From NCBI GenBank assembly GCA_025677835.1, contig JAIXMR010000020.1:186001-250000 (forward strand): a stretch of 64,000 bases of DNA, given 5' to 3'. The stretch is from Sporodiniella umbellata. Its lineage: Eukaryota > Mucoromycota > Mucoromycetes > Mucorales > Rhizopodaceae. This document shows, piece after piece, positions 38,410 to 51,949 of the stretch. Positions within the stretch are counted from its first letter, which is position 1; each line of letters opens with the position of its first letter. Below the pieces are notes generated by a model that did no database searches, had not been told where the DNA came from, and saw only the letters and a program-made list of their open reading frames with translations. Both the position numbers and the translations under genes were made by a program.

Positions 38410-40390
38410 TTATTTTGGCTGTGATATGTTCAACAAAGCAAAATGACGAATCAATAAGTTAAAAAGCGATCCAAAGAACAGAGCAATAACAGTACAAGTA
38501 AGTGTAATTACGTTGTAAGGCATGCTAAAATCGGGAGTAGGCAGTACTACCAACAACGTGTCTGTATATATTCTCCTAGTGTTTAGTTAGTAAAATTGAA
38601 AAGGGCCATATAGAGTAATCTAATTGTCTAAACCAAACTACTGTCTTGTTTTGTTCAGCAAAAGCTATACTTACATTTGGCTTTCCATATTTTTGACTGT
38701 GAATACAGCAGAACTACAAAACCAAATGTTAATATGCAATTACAGGCACGTTAATAGAGCTTTACCCAATATCAAACCCTCTATTAGCATCGGGTCTATG
38801 TTCAGTATATTTTAGGAAAACCTTGTCAAAATCAAGAGATAGAGTAACAATAGAATCAGGAGGCAATAACAGTTCGCACTCAATGGTACTAGGTCTTCCT
38901 CTATCAATTGCAGACTGATAGTACATCTTCTGAATAACATCTTGACCGTTTTTCTTGTTTCCAATAACATGGGTTTTAAGAGTATGCATATAAAGTTTGA
39001 GATACCAAGGAATAGAATCATAGTAGATGACTGGCATTGGTTCAGTCTTATGTCGGTTGTGAATGGTTATTTTCAGTCCCCCTCTCTCTTGCCCATATCC
39101 TGTTAGATATCTTTGTGCGTAAACGATGGGTCTCTTGGGTTCAAGTGCTTCAAGCCTAAGTTAGAAAACCAAGAGCAACAATTTTAGAAATGGATACTTA
39201 CGATATTCAAACGATTCTTCTACATGCCATGTCATACTAGTATCAAGCGCTTCGTTGGATAGATCATAAACAAGTGTATTGTTTTCTGATCTTGAGTTTG
39301 TTGGCTTTAATTCAAACTGATCGCCAACATTCTCTAAATCAACAATGACTTTACTTTCTTTGGCTAACGGACATGCCTTTTTTAGCTGACGGTCAAATAC
39401 AGTAGAGAGAGACCAATCCCTACGGCTTGTTTCTCTAACAGGATCCATGACAGAAGTGATTGTTTGGGTCAACTCTAATTCACGATCCTTGCATTGCTCA
39501 TCCTACAGTAAATTTAGCTTTAAACCCTTGCTAACTATATGTAAATAATACTTTACTAGACAAATCGATTTTACATGAACGGCCATAGTATGGAAATGTG
39601 AGTTATATATTTTATGAGGGTTGAGCAAAACAGATATTCCAGACTATACAAAATTTGTTTAGTTATCCTTGTATATCTTATCAATCAACTGACTTTTGAT
39701 TTGCATGGTAAAAGCTTAATCCAAGGCGTCAAGTTTTCTGTACACACATTTTCGTGAGGTAAAGAGCCATATCTAAGCTGTTCGCTAGACTTGTGCTGTT
39801 CAGATTGAAAACTGAGCCTTGGCTCTGTAGTGATCGTGTCATCTATGAAGTTTAATGACGCACAAAACAAGCCTGAAAGAGTATTGGTCAGCGTTTTCCA
39901 AGAAGCGTCTACACTGGGATACGTTAGTTTTCTTTTTTCTTTCTCCTTGTTTCTATATATATGTTTGTGTGAAAAATTAGGTTACTCTCTAAAGTCTTTA
40001 ATCCAGGCCCAAAGCTCAACGCCTGTTCCAGAAGATAAGGTGAGCGGATATCCCCATTCTTCATAATTCCACCGTCCTTGAGTGAATGAAAGGTGCATCT
40101 CGCTTACAGAATGAGAGTCAAGTATCTGTCCAATGGCTTTTGGGTAAAGCCCATAGTCGACTACTAAAACTAAATGTCAGCTTTTTTTTCTCTACGTGTA
40201 ATGCCTAAAAAATCGTTTTACACGGCGCAGATTTGGTTCTGGCTACTTTAGTTTTGAACTCGAAATGGGCCAACAGTTTGCCATCAGATAAATGGTTTAT
40301 TTTAAGATTCTCTTTGTACTCTTCGTTATTCGATAGTTGAGCTTGAGCAATGCCAAGACAAAGCAAAAGCAAAGTAGTCGGTATTCGCAT
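38410..40390 (-). CDS. GPI16: GPI transamidase subunit GPI16/PIG-T
   Basis: Signal peptide [18 protein letters not shown], then [22 protein letters not shown] and [22 protein letters not shown] blocks, which are the PIG-T hallmark. Also present: [65 protein letters not shown], and a single C-terminal membrane helix ([20 protein letters not shown]). GPI16 is the luminal scaffold of the ER GPI transamidase; a Cys of this subunit bonds to Gpi8. About eight short introns; the ones I traced keep frame. Head-to-head with the TBC1D20-like gene, ATGs 104 bp apart. About 560 aa, in range for the family. Confidence 0.93.
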
Positions 40391-40494
40391 TGGGTATTGC
40401 CACGTTTAGAGTTCAATTACTGAAAAAAAAAAGGGGGGCGGGCGGAAAGAAAGTGTGCTTTATTTTCTTTCATTTACCCCTTTTTTTAATTGAC
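40391..40494. promoter_or_regulatory. compact bidirectional promoter, GPI16 / TBC1D20-like
   Basis: Only 104 bp separate the divergent ATGs. It holds an A run next to a G-rich run (about 40421-40441) and a T-rich stretch at 40479-40487. Both products act at or on the ER, so shared control is plausible but not shown. Confidence 0.5.
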
Positions 40495-41966
40495 ATGAAA
40501 CGCAAAGAAAGAAGCAAGAAAAAACAGATTAAAAGAAAGCAAGTCAAACTAAGCTATGCACACGAGAATCAAGATTTTCAGGGAGTTTTTAAAATCAACC
40601 AAGCTCTAAATACAAAAGACTATCATCTGTTAAGAGAGATTGGACAAGAAACTGGGTTTTTGACCGATCCCATCCGAAGACGAGTGTGGTAAAGAAATTA
40701 GAAGCTTTTTTTTTTTTTTCATTTTTAGTCATTGCAAGAAAAAAAAAAGGCCCTTCTTATTGCGTGTTTCAGATAAAAAGACGAAAAAAGAAGGTTCTTT
40801 AGATAGTAAGAAAGCGCTCCAAAGTAAAAAAAAACACTGACCTCTCTCGCCAAAGCACCTCATAAAGACGAGGAGCAAGTAAAATTGGATGTTGCTCGAT
40901 CTTTCAATTCATATCCGAAAAGTAAAGAGAACATAACAGAACAAAAAGAGTCTGTCTAACACGACATTAGATGTTGGTGAGGAAGAAAAAGACAGACTAA
41001 GAGCTCAGCTACACCGGGTTATTATTCACGTTTTGAGGTCCTATCCTTCACTATGCTACTATCAGGTATTAGGAATAAAAAATACACCAAATCAAAGGGA
41101 AACTGTCTTTGACTTATTGATCTATAGGGTTTTCATGACATATGTTCTGTATTTTTATTAATTTTTGGAGAAAAGCGAGCTTGCCAGATGATGGAAAGGG
41201 TATCCTTATTTTACTTGCGAGATACGATGTTTACTACCCTTGAGCCAGTAATGAGACAACTAACCATGGTTGATACACTTATTCGCCTAAAAGATAAAGA
41301 ATTGCACGAGTTTATTACAGAGTAAGATACTATTATTTTAGGCATTTCTTTATTTTTGTTAATTATTTTAGAGCTGGGGTCCTACCATATTATTGTTTGT
41401 CGTGGGTCATTACATGGTGTAGCCACGATATCGAAAGCTTAGAAAATTTATCCAGATTATTCGATTTGTTCTTGACATCGAACCCTCTGATTTTAGTTTA
41501 CTTTTCCGCTGTAGTCGTGCTTTCCAAAAAAGAACAAGTCTTAGCCCTTCCTTGTGACACAAGCACGGTTCACAGTTTCCTGACAAAATTTCCGACCCAG
41601 GTCGATATAGACTTACTATGTGATCAAACAGTTGATTTGATACGTACGTACGGTGTATATGAGCTTCAATGTACAAGTACGATTGCACTGGATCAATACT
41701 CAGCCATCAATAGATTTGAAGCAGATTGGTTAAGCATAGAAACAACAGAGGACTTGAATCAAGCGGTCAGACGTGTGATACGTCTTACTCGAGAAGAGAA
41801 GCACGATAAACCTGTTACGCTTGTAACCACTAAACCTGATGAATCTACACACTCTATATTAAAACGACTTTTGCACAATAAAAAGGAGATGTATACGATA
41901 TTCACTTTGAGTGCAGCAATTGGCATCATTGCCTTATGGATAGCCAACTCTGGTCTAATAAAGTAA
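40495..41966 (+). CDS. TBC1D20/Gyp8-like ER Rab GTPase-activating protein
   Basis: Basic N-terminus (KRKERSKKKQIKRKQ), then DFQGVFKINQALNTKDYHLLREIG and LTDPIRRRVWPFLLRV, a TBC domain entry. The Arg finger is VKLDVARSF (IxxDxxR) and the Gln finger SYPSLCYYQGFHDI. FLRDTMFTTLEPVM, LSWVITWCSHDIESLENLSRLFDLFLTSNPLILVYFSAVVVL follow. A C-terminal membrane helix (MYTIFTLSAAIGIIALWIA) anchors it. TBC1D20 and yeast Gyp8 are ER-anchored GAPs for Rab1/Ypt1-type GTPases in ER-Golgi traffic. All exons joined in phase, with GTAAA-type donors at about 40831 and 40921. Both catalytic fingers are intact. Confidence 0.92.
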
Positions 41967-42061
41967 ACACTTTTTTTTTTACGTTTGCTTTTATTTATAA
42001 ATAAACATGATTGGTATATTTTTTTTAAAAAAGGAGAGAAAGACAATATAAAGCAGTCAAG

Positions 42062-43389
42062 CTATACCTTTTTACCTAAAACAGAAACCACATCCCACCT
42101 AGGTTCTGGAGACTCTTTGCATTCCTGTTCAATTCGTTCCAAAAAGTTTGGATATTGATCGCTGGTCAGATTCAGATAGTCTTGCAAAAAGGGGCGACAG
42201 TTTTTAAATATATTTTTAATGTCCCACAAAAAATCGCGGTTGAGGTGATCAGAACGACCTTTGAAAACAGCCTTAGCAAATAACAAAAGTAAAAAGCAAT
42301 ACTTTACCTGGATATGTGTGTCTTTGGGTATGGTGAATGACTTCAAAACCAGCTTCTTCTATTAGGTCCTTTATTCTTTCATAGATATAAGGATCTTGAT
42401 TGCGCTCTATTAATCTATCAACGACTTTTGCTAATGTGTAAATAACAGTAATAAATGTGATCACAAAACAAAAAAGAAAGGAGAAAAAAATGTGTGCTCA
42501 GTGTGTGTCTTACAAGCTTGGTTTGCCCACTGAATAAACTCGTTTCCTTCTAACTAAAAAAATAAATAAAAGTCTGTAAATAAAAGAGTCGTGCTTACCA
42601 ACATGCTAACCTCTCTTGAAGAAAGTAAGCCTCCAGGTTTGACTACCCTCTTAATTTCTTTTAGCACCGGTATCCATTGATCTTTATTGAGGGCCAATAT
42701 GAATAGTGTAAAATTAACCACGTCAAACTCATTGTCCTCGAAAGGTAATCTTTCCAATACGTTAGCTATCTTAAACTCAACGTTCACAGGGCGGATATTA
42801 GCAGGGAACACATCACACATATCAATACCAGTAAATTCGCTATTTGGATAGTCAGTGGCCATATCCTGTATCGATTTGTTGTTAAACGGTTAATAAAGAA
42901 ACAAATATGGTTTTTTCTACTACCATAATCCATGTTCCAGGTCCACAACCTAGATCCAAAACCTTTGCTCCCTTTTTCAAGTCAACAAAGTTAAACGATT
43001 CTTCTGGCAAGTTTCTGTGCAAAACTTCCGATTAGTCAAAACTGGGTATGCTATACAAAAGCTTTACCCTCCCAGGAGAGTCCTAAATGCAAAGTGTTGC
43101 TAAAAAGACAAGGTGCCAATTGCTTTTTAGTATCTGAGTGTGTATAAAATATTTTTTGCCATTTATGTACTCCAATAAGTCGATCCATTTCTTCCTCATC
43201 GTTGGGCATCAAATAAATGGTAGACGCCTCACTGTGGTGAGTTCTTCCTCCCAAAACCACACTATCAAAAGAGGCTGTAGGCGATCTTATTGAAACAGGA
43301 GTGAGACATCCACTTGTATGTTTGATGTTTTTTGAAGAATTCGATGAATTTTTTTTCTTGCGCTGATATTGGGATATACTAGACCCCAT
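42062..43389 (-). CDS. SAM-dependent class I methyltransferase (fungal LaeA/UMTA-like)
   Basis: The N-terminus MGSSISQYQ fits an N-myristoylation pattern (Gly2, Ser6) and is followed by a ~60-residue Ser-rich disordered part. The methyltransferase core has RLIGVHKWQKIFY, motif I KVLDLGCGPGTWIM, acidic ligand TGIDMCDVFP, motif DNEFDVVNFTLFILAL and EIKRVVKPGGLLSSREVSML, then IKDLIEEAGFEVIHHTQR. About six exons; the ones I checked keep frame. Many such proteins occur in fungi, and their substrates are mostly unknown. Convergent with the TBC1D20-like gene (95 bp between stops). Confidence 0.88.
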
Positions 43390-43406
43390 TTAGATGAAAC
43401 AGTATT

Positions 43407-43442
<36 letters not shown>

Positions 43443-46400
43443 CAGAAAAAGAACGCAAAAAAAAAGGAAAAAAGGGAAAGGGAAAAATTTGAAAGACTTA
43501 TAGGCTTTTAAAAAGCTGTTTCCAGTGCACGCCAGTCGCCTTTGTACCCACTTATTGCTTTTGTATTTTCGTATAACATTAAGTTTATTGGACGAAACAG
43601 AGGAATTAAGGTTATTTGGTGTACACAAAGATTTGAATATTAACCCTTTGCGGTTGATAAATATTGCCACTTTGTGAAAAACAGATGTCGCTAAGCCAAA
43701 AAAAAATGGCAGTTATCGAATTCTAGTTGTCAGTTTGGGCAAAAATAGTTATCGCTTTAAAAAATCAACGCATACACCCAGGCGAATATGATTGTCAATT
43801 TCAAAAAAAAAACCCCACCTTGACAGGTCTTATTCAAAGTAAATAGCAGAATGTTGGTTGTATGATGGAAATCGATTTGAGTAAATGTGTATTATGTAAG
43901 TTTTGATGGCATTTTATTGTTTGCTGCTTTGAGTTGATTGCAAAGGTCATACATATCACTAAATAATATATTGAAAGACTTCCAGTACCCTGCATTAAAA
44001 TTTACAAAGGGCTTTTCTCTATATTAAATTAACAGCTTTATAAGACGGCTACTAAAGAAACATTAGCTAAGAATTAAACTCAAAAGGGGCTAAATTATGA
44101 AAGTGTATATATTGTACTGGGCAAGGCCTTTACCGTTTTTGAATTTTATTTAGTTTTTTTTTATTTTGTTTCTTAGAATAAGCACACGCCTTGAGCGTAG
44201 CTGTTACACTAAGGCTCTTGTTTTCCATTTTAGGACTCGGGAAATCGATTCACATACATCTATCCCAAACAAGCTATTCAATGCAACTGACAAGCGGTAG
44301 ATATATTTCAACTGTTTCTGTGCTACTTTTATATGTAGTTTAGACAGAGGAACACCTGACCGCATTTACCAAAACTGAGACGCAAGAAGGATAAAGCCAC
44401 TAAAAACAATTACTCCCAAGTGACTTGGCAGTAAGTGATACAAACAAAGTTGCTTCTTAATGATGGTTTTTTTCAATGTACTTTAAGTATGTGCTACGTT
44501 CCAGTTATTTTATGCTACTTTTTCAGTCTTAAACAAACGCAAGTTGTTTCGCCTATTCAATATACTCTCAAAATGTAAAAAATCTCCGAAATAAGTCCGA
44601 CTATACATCAGTCTTTTAAGACACACGAAATCCAGAAAAAAACCTCAAACCCTTTGTAACAATGTTATAAATGCGAAAAACACAGTCTGTTGAAACCGCT
44701 CATACTCGTTTAATAAAAAATCTTGTAGACTATTTGTACAGAAAAATTTAGAAGCCTAGATCTTGTGCTATACAGAGCAAAAATATAGTATGTACTACAT
44801 AGCGCTTTTTATAAATGTTTCCCAGCAAAATGAAAGACCATCAGGGTAAGTTATGTTTTATCTAACTTTGATTTTCTGCAAATTTAAACTATCTCAAAAA
44901 ATTTTTGAGGAGTTTTTTCTGTAAAGCCTCTAAATTTTGCTATAAAAAAATTGGCACAAGAAGTCCAAAGCTAATGTTATACTTCAGTACGGAAATTGCT
45001 TAATCCACCATTCATAAAAAGTCAAAAACCGAATGAAAAAATCATATAGCTTTTGTCTTAGTTGGCTTCAAAAAACTAGAAAAGAAAACGTATTATCCTT
45101 ATCTTTTAGTATAACCAGGTAGTTACGATACTTGTGCTTTCCTTATAGTTGCTTCAAATAGAAACAAATTTTACGAATACTTCTCTCGATAAAAACGACA
45201 CTATAAGCTGGATATTAGACGGGGCTAATTTTTTGAAAGAAGTTTTTCTACTAGGCAGCTTTTTTTTTTCAGAAAAAACATCCATAATCGCCTCTTTTGA
45301 TGACCTACACCAAAATACTCAGACCACTTTTGTATATCATGTTTCCATTCTGGTATGCCCTGCAGCTAACTAAAATCTTCTATTTCCTTTTTATATAGGG
45401 GTATTTAATTATAGTTACAACTAGAATAATATTGCCCCCCTGGGAAGCTTATTCTCAAGCGTTTTAAATAAGTCGGGGCTGTACTACGGTAGCTTTTATT
45501 TAACAAGCCAAATAGAAGCCAATTTTACTTGACCGATCACAAACAGTTTGAGGGGCCCAGGCTCTTTCTCATTGATTACTCTTTAAAATTAAGTCAAATA
45601 GATAGGTATTGTAAAGGAGAGTCTATTAGTTACGTCAAAAGCAATGTTTAAAGTACACATTAAAAAGAGCTTTTTGTTTATCCAGTTAGACTTTGGTTTC
45701 CAGTACTATTTAAATATTTCATTTAAAAAAAAAAGCTCTTGGATGCCCAAGTTTTTGATATGAAAAAAAAAAAAATATATAGGACAAAATACCAGGTATC
45801 AAGTTTGAAATCGTAGATGCTAGACTTGGGGACTACAAAGATCTATCGACATTATTGATGCTCCATCAATATCGTGTAGAGTCTGGAGAGAGGAGAAAAG
45901 GGGGAAAGATTTTTAGTGTGTTTGTATCTAAAAAAAAAAAAAGAAATATCCGTCGGTCTTTCCCCTGTTTGCCAAGTCTAATCCGTCTGTACGCCTTAAA
46001 CGTACTCTAACAGTTTTTATTGTCCTACTAGACCAATTGATATAAAAAATCTGAATAGAAGCTTCGTCTTATTTTAACTTTTCAGCAGAGAATGTCATTT
46101 TGGGAACATTAATACATATATATTGGTAGGTTTTTATGAAAAACGAGATAGAAAATAAGTATAAGCGATTGAAGCAAACCCAGGCACTATGTCAACAATG
46201 TATCACCTTTATTTAATTTCACTAAAAAAAGCTACTTATGAAATTATCGTACTGTGCATTGAAAGGACACATTTCTCACTAAAAATTAAAAACAGGTATT
46301 AAATTTGAGCAATGAATTACTCGCAAAATAAGCATCGTATTTAGTCTGTATGGTAAAATGAGGCATTAGCTCTAGGAGCATTGTATCCACAACTATTTAA

Positions 46401-47020
46401 AGGATGCAAAATGCAATAGGTAACAGGTAACACTACTTAAAGTGACAAATTTTTCGAGGCGACATTTTAGGATTGCTTCTATGTTATATGTAATGCCCCT
46501 GCTGTGGTATAAAAATTTGTAAAATTTATTTTTAGAGAACTATCATAATAATCAAAAGAGGTTTTTGTTAGCTAAAACTAAGACTAAGAACCCAAAAAGT
46601 TGAGATCACACCCTATCACTACGATGCAAAAGCCTTATAGTAGTTTTTTTGTTTAAAGCGTGACAAATATATGCAGTGAAACGGTTTAAACCTTAGTATA
46701 TCAGTGCAAAGAAATATGCAAACATACTTTTTTTACAGTCTAGTTGATACGTACTTAACTTTACCGAAAATAATTAGAAGACGGGTATGGTCAAAACTTC
46801 GTCTTTGGCTGATTTACTGCACTTAAAACCAGATTTTTAACACCGTAGCAGTTCTGCTTTTTAAAACTAAAATAGGAATTAAGATAAGTATACAAAAAAA
46901 AAACTTTTTGATTGACTTTGTCTCTTTGATTTGAAGTATAGTATTTTTATATTTGCTACAAAAGCTTTGTTAAACGAGGAAAATAAAAGCTATAAACTGA
47001 GCGATATATACTTGAATTTC

Positions 47021-47053
<33 letters not shown>

Positions 47054-49163
47054 GTAGCAAATGTTTATTAATATTAGCTTTTGCTCTTACATCCAATTGA
47101 AAAAGGCCTACCGGAATTTCGAGTTTAGTGGCATGTTTTTTTTTCAACAAAAAATTGTAAATTGATTTTATGTGTTTGTCTTGCGTTTATTGCCTAGCTA
47201 AAGTTATCAATTGAATACAAATAGTTTTCTATGATTCCTAAAGGTTTTTACTGCTTTCTCTTTCTTGAGTATTGCTACTTGAAGAGCTTCTCTTTTCAAG
47301 TTCCCCAGCTCTAAAACTAATGAATCTTGGAAAAAACAGAGCGTGAGATACGATTAAAAACAAAAAAAATTGATTACCTAAATGTGGGTTCCTTTAAGCG
47401 CGCTGCGTGGAATTTGCAAATTGTATTTCGTATAGGTTTCACAAAATACAACCTTGAAGTCAAGAGCTTATTTTTTATCTCCGCCGATTCTTCTATACTG
47501 ATGTTGGAGTTTGTTAGTTTAGAATTTTATATTTATAGTTGAATTTTAAAAATTTGCTGTAGTTTTTGAGTATAGCATAGCTTTAAAATTGCACAAAAAG
47601 CTACTTCGATAAATAATAACCTTAAATACTAGGGATATGTTTGGCAGGCAGTTTGTGAACCTCTCTAAAGACAAAAAAAAAGCCGTAAACTGACAAAAAC
47701 CAATTAAAGTTAAAGTTGCGATGCATTTGATAACAATAAAATTTTAGGAAACATTAGGGATTTTACTATTGTGTACATGTTTTTGAGTTGCTCTATTTGG
47801 AAGCAAAAAAAAAACCATGTTACTACACAACGATAATTTGGGATTATTTAAAATGAAAAAATAGTAGACACTGTTTTAGATTACACGATTTCTCTAATCA
47901 ACATGTAAAAAAACTAGTGTTTCGTGCCAGTAACACATACAAAAGTGTAGTGCAACTTCAAACACATCTATGGTATTTGTTTTTAGTGACCACAGTAGGG
48001 CACAAATGAGGTTGGGTTTTGCTCAGTTGAGGTTTTTTTTTTACTTTTTGTAAACTACTTTACGCTTGATTCTAAGTGTTTTAGGTTTTTTTGTGTCAAA
48101 CAGTTAACATTTAACAAAGTGTGAATTCATTTGTTGAAATTTTTCAAACAAACTTACACTGCTTTGTTTTTTCTTATTTTGGAGTATGAGACAAAAGTAA
48201 TAGGCTTCTTCAAATTTTCCAATTTACAAAATGCAGGACATTTTGGTTTTTGCTACTAAAAAATTCCTTGACTTCTGAGTTCTTTTTTTTTTTTTTTTTA
48301 GCTTTTCTCTGTTGCTCTTTTTTACTTTTGTTTTTTTCAAGCCTTAACATTGTCAGATATTATAAAAAACACATCCGGCTTCTAATGATAAATTGTCTTT
48401 ATGCAGATATGTCTGAGTTCTAAAAAACTGTGTCGATCAGCTCAATGACAGCTGTATTTCAAATTTCGTTTGCATATTGAACAGTAATAATGCTTTGCAC
48501 TCAATAGCTTGTACTTCAGACAACGACTATTAAGCTGAACTCATATAATGAGATGAGAAATTTTAACCAGATTGATTAGTTTTTACGAAAAAAGCCTTAA
48601 TGGTTTGATAGAGCCAAAGTTACATGCTCCAGAACTAGCTAGTTTCAGTAAAGTAATGGACAAATAGTACGTCGGGCAAGTTGAATGGCTTACGGTGTTT
48701 TTTTTTTTTTTAAGAAAGGAGTAAATCACTTTGAAGTTACAGAAGAGCTACTTAAAAAGCCGATCGCCTGTTTAAGCTTTATGATTAGCTTTGAGGTGCT
48801 TTTTGACAATCTGAACTTTAATATCAGAAAAAAAGGTACTGGAATTTGTTTCTAATAATATTGTATGACAATTGAAGTTCAATGAAATTTTTTTTTTTTT
48901 TTTTTGGGACTATAATCAACTGAAATGTACATAAATCTAAAATATCAGGCAAAATTTAAAGAGTGTTCATAAATAGCCATAGAGAAATAAAAATAAGATT
49001 TAGGGATTCTTTTCTAAGCAATTAATACATTGCTTCTATTTTTTTTAAAAAAAAAGATCAGCGATAGTGGTAGCGCAAAAACCACCAAGACTTTTATGGA
49101 AAGAGTGGTTACTTCTGCAGTTTTTTATCAAATTTTCTTTTTCTAGTTTTGAATATAAAATCC
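43390..49163. other. 5.8-kb AT-rich gene desert with long homopolymers
   Basis: No convincing coding gene, RNA or intact element in nearly 6 kb, in sharp contrast to the packed genes to the left. There are A tracts of about 33 at 43408-43440 and about 29 at 47023-47051, and T tracts at 48284-48299 and 48889-48905. Open frames such as plus 45149-45373 and plus 47327-47542 lack recognisable motifs. The stretch 45780-45935 is less AT-rich and open (FEIVDARLGDYKDLSTLL) and may be a coding relic. This may be old decayed transposon sequence. Confidence 0.45.
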
Positions 49164-50875
49164 AGTCGTTCCAATGCAGTTTTTGTTTTTTTTTAAAAAA
49201 AAAAAAAGCGGACAATAAACTTTTCGCAGGACGATTCTTAAATCCCAAAAGCGGCTTTTTATTTTTTCAAAAGTCAGTTTTTAATTCTCAAAGTTCGTTT
49301 TTTTATAAAGACAGCCAAGGCAGAATGGTTGATGAGCAAGAAAATGATGATACGAGCTGTATTGAGGAGGCTACCCCTTTCCGTTTAAAAGCTTTAACTC
49401 TTACAAGACAGTATTGCGAAAAGCAAGAAGATGAACGGTTATCGTTTTAAGAAGACCTAAAAAATCCTGGTATTGATATGGAGGATGTTATAGCCATAGT
49501 TAAAAAAAAAAGCAAAGAGTTATCATAATTAATGTAATAAGCAAAGACTTCTATTAGTGTATTATAACAGAATCAAGCTATTCAATGCAGCTAAATCCGG
49601 GCGCTTCGCAGGCGGTATAAACGATCGAACAGCACAAAAACGGACCAAAAAACTCAAGGAGGATAAGGACCGGAATATTTTTGAGAAACAAACCAATTTG
49701 GTTAATAAGCCAAAACTACAATTAGATGATGGGCACAAAATTCGCTTTCTAGATTTTTACAACGACCGGCTACAAGCACAAATAGCTGATGCAATAGACT
49801 TTCCCACACAAAAATTTTCGGGTCTTAGTGTGAAGAAGAGCACTGTTCATAACTTTCTGAAAACTGAGTACAATGTTTCCTTCAAAAAGCTGGCAACCCA
49901 GCCAGCTGCTAGAAATAATTCTACTGAAATTCAACATCGCAAGGGTTGGGTTACTAAGTGGAGTGTAATGGATATGAACTATTTGGAAAATTGCGTTTTT
50001 GCCGATGGGCCGGGTTTAATATCAACATGAGGCCACCTAGTGGATGGTCATTGAAAGGAAAGCCAACTGTCATAGATATTCCTACCGTCAGAGCTGCTTC
50101 TTATACTATATTAGGTGCTATCACGGCAAAGTTTATTGTTTCTATAGAACTTTGAAATCCCCAAGAACCTCAAAACGAATCAAAATTGACTTTAGTAATC
50201 GTAAAAGGAAAGCACCAGCTCAAAAGAAAAAGTCAACTTCAAAAGGTACTGTCACTGGTCACTATCTGAAGTTTTTTGAAGAAACCATGGGTGAGATGGA
50301 TTGTTTTTTTCGAACTCAAAGGCTATTATATTGTAATAGATAATGCACCCATTTATACAGCGGGCCAAATTGATGAAATAATAGTTGCAAGAGGGTACAT
50401 GAGCATTCACCTTCCTCCTTACTCCCCTGAGCTTAATCCAATAGAGCAGTTTTGGTCAATTGTCAAAAATAAGGTCAAGCAAAGTTCATTCAAAGCTACT
50501 GAAGACTTGGCTACTCGGATTGCTGAAGCTTGTAATGATGTTCATCCTAAGCACCTCCAAACATTTGTTCAGCACTCTACTAATTATTTTGAAATTTGCT
50601 TACGTAACAAACCATTATAAACATTGTTCATTTCAATTAATAAGAAAATACAGTGACACGCTGTGAAAATAAACTTGAAGTAAAAGCGAAAATCAAAGAA
50701 ATTGAATGCACTTCTATTTTTTTTTATTCAAGTATTACAGTGCCTCCGGTTTTGTATAAATGCAAACTTTATTAAACGTGACATTCATAACTGTTTACTC
50801 TCTTCTCAAAAATCCAGCTGCATCAAGCTTAAGGTTTTTCCAAAAAAGATAGCAAAGATGAAAGTGAAGCCACGG
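49164..50875 (+). mobile_element. Tc1/mariner-type (IS630-like) transposon copy 1, transposase broken
   Basis: Transposase reading frames on plus from 49557 (MYYNRIKLFNAAKSGRF...) to 50620. The N-terminal DNA-binding part ends in LSVKKSTVHNFLKTEYNVSFKKL. The DDE core is spread over frames: first Asp in NCVFADG with AGFNINMRPP in the next frame; GTVTGHYLKFFEETMGEMD; second Asp in YYIVIDNAPIY; and acid in LPPYSPELNPIEQFWSIVKNKVK. At least three frame breaks (about 50010, 50150 and 50310) make it non-functional. Boundaries are set by homology with the second copy (14-mer AGTCGTTCCAATGC at the left, GTGAAGCCACGG at the right). I found no clear terminal inverted repeat or TA target duplication. 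Confidence 0.85.
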
Positions 50876-51949
50876 ATCAAGAGAAAGAAACCAGCAATCA
50901 AGCAGTCATTAAATAGTTATTAAACACATATCAAAAATAACTTAAATATAGCGAACTACAAAATAGAATGGTTTGATGTTTCAGAGACACGCTTTATATT
51001 CATATGAATTAAATGCTAAACAATTGCATATAATTTCAATACTTGTATGGGTTTCTTATAGAATAATATGACGAAAATGACAGGCAAAGTCAGTTGAGAT
51101 GTACCTTTCTGTTGCATCGATTTTATTGTAATTGGCTGTTATTAGAATGGTAACATGATAACTCGATGAGATAAATATTAGGCCTTTATTTGGTTGAAGA
51201 GAAAAGGTGTCAGACACGATAAAAAAGTTCTTGCCAATTCTCTACTCATAATACCCTGTGAAATCAGGCAAGAAAAGGGCAAGTTTAGCGGGACTGGATA
51301 AAGGTGCCTTTTATTTGGTTCAAAATATCGAGCGTATTTATACTGTTTGAGAAAATGAACTAGATCTTTACCGTAGTCATTCTTAATAGCTAAAAGTGAA
51401 CTGATCCTGTTGATCTAATGGAAAAGTTTTCACTTTGTTAATTAGCTTGTAGAGCTTCGGTACTCATATTATGTCTCGATCTAGTCATACTAGTTTTAGA
51501 GATGCTCGATTAGGAATGTAAGCCGTCTGCGTTATAAATTTTATGTTACCATTTCTTATTATGGGTTGTTGACTAGTTTAGGTAAATGATACATGTAGTT
51601 ACGACCGATTAAAGAATATGAGAGGTTGCTTCCATACTTAACGTGCACTTCAAGATGTAAGACCTTCTTATATGTAACTCATAATTCTTCAGTTAGATTA
51701 TTCAAAGCGTATTCTTAAGTAAGTCGAGATAGGACATACCTGCATATAAGCAATGTTTGTATACAGCGATACCATTTCACTTGGGTTGCTACAGAAAGCC
51801 TGAACCTACTCTTGCAAAGCAATGTTCTCCAGAGATTCCCTTGACTTGAAGGAAAAAAAAATTTGGCTAGTGTAGAATACAAATGTATAAATTTTTGTTG
51901 TGACGACGTGTCTTCAACCTTAATTTTCAAATACAAAATTCATTTCTAA
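50876..51949. other. non-coding stretch inside the transposon-flanked island
   Basis: About 1.1 kb to the right of transposon copy 1. No recognisable coding, RNA or terminal-repeat feature. Confidence 0.4.

Noticed and set aside
49164..50875. Transposase frame breaks as introns of a functional transposase
   Set aside because: No GT..AG pairs at the break points rebuild the reading frame, and the breaks fall within conserved DDE blocks.
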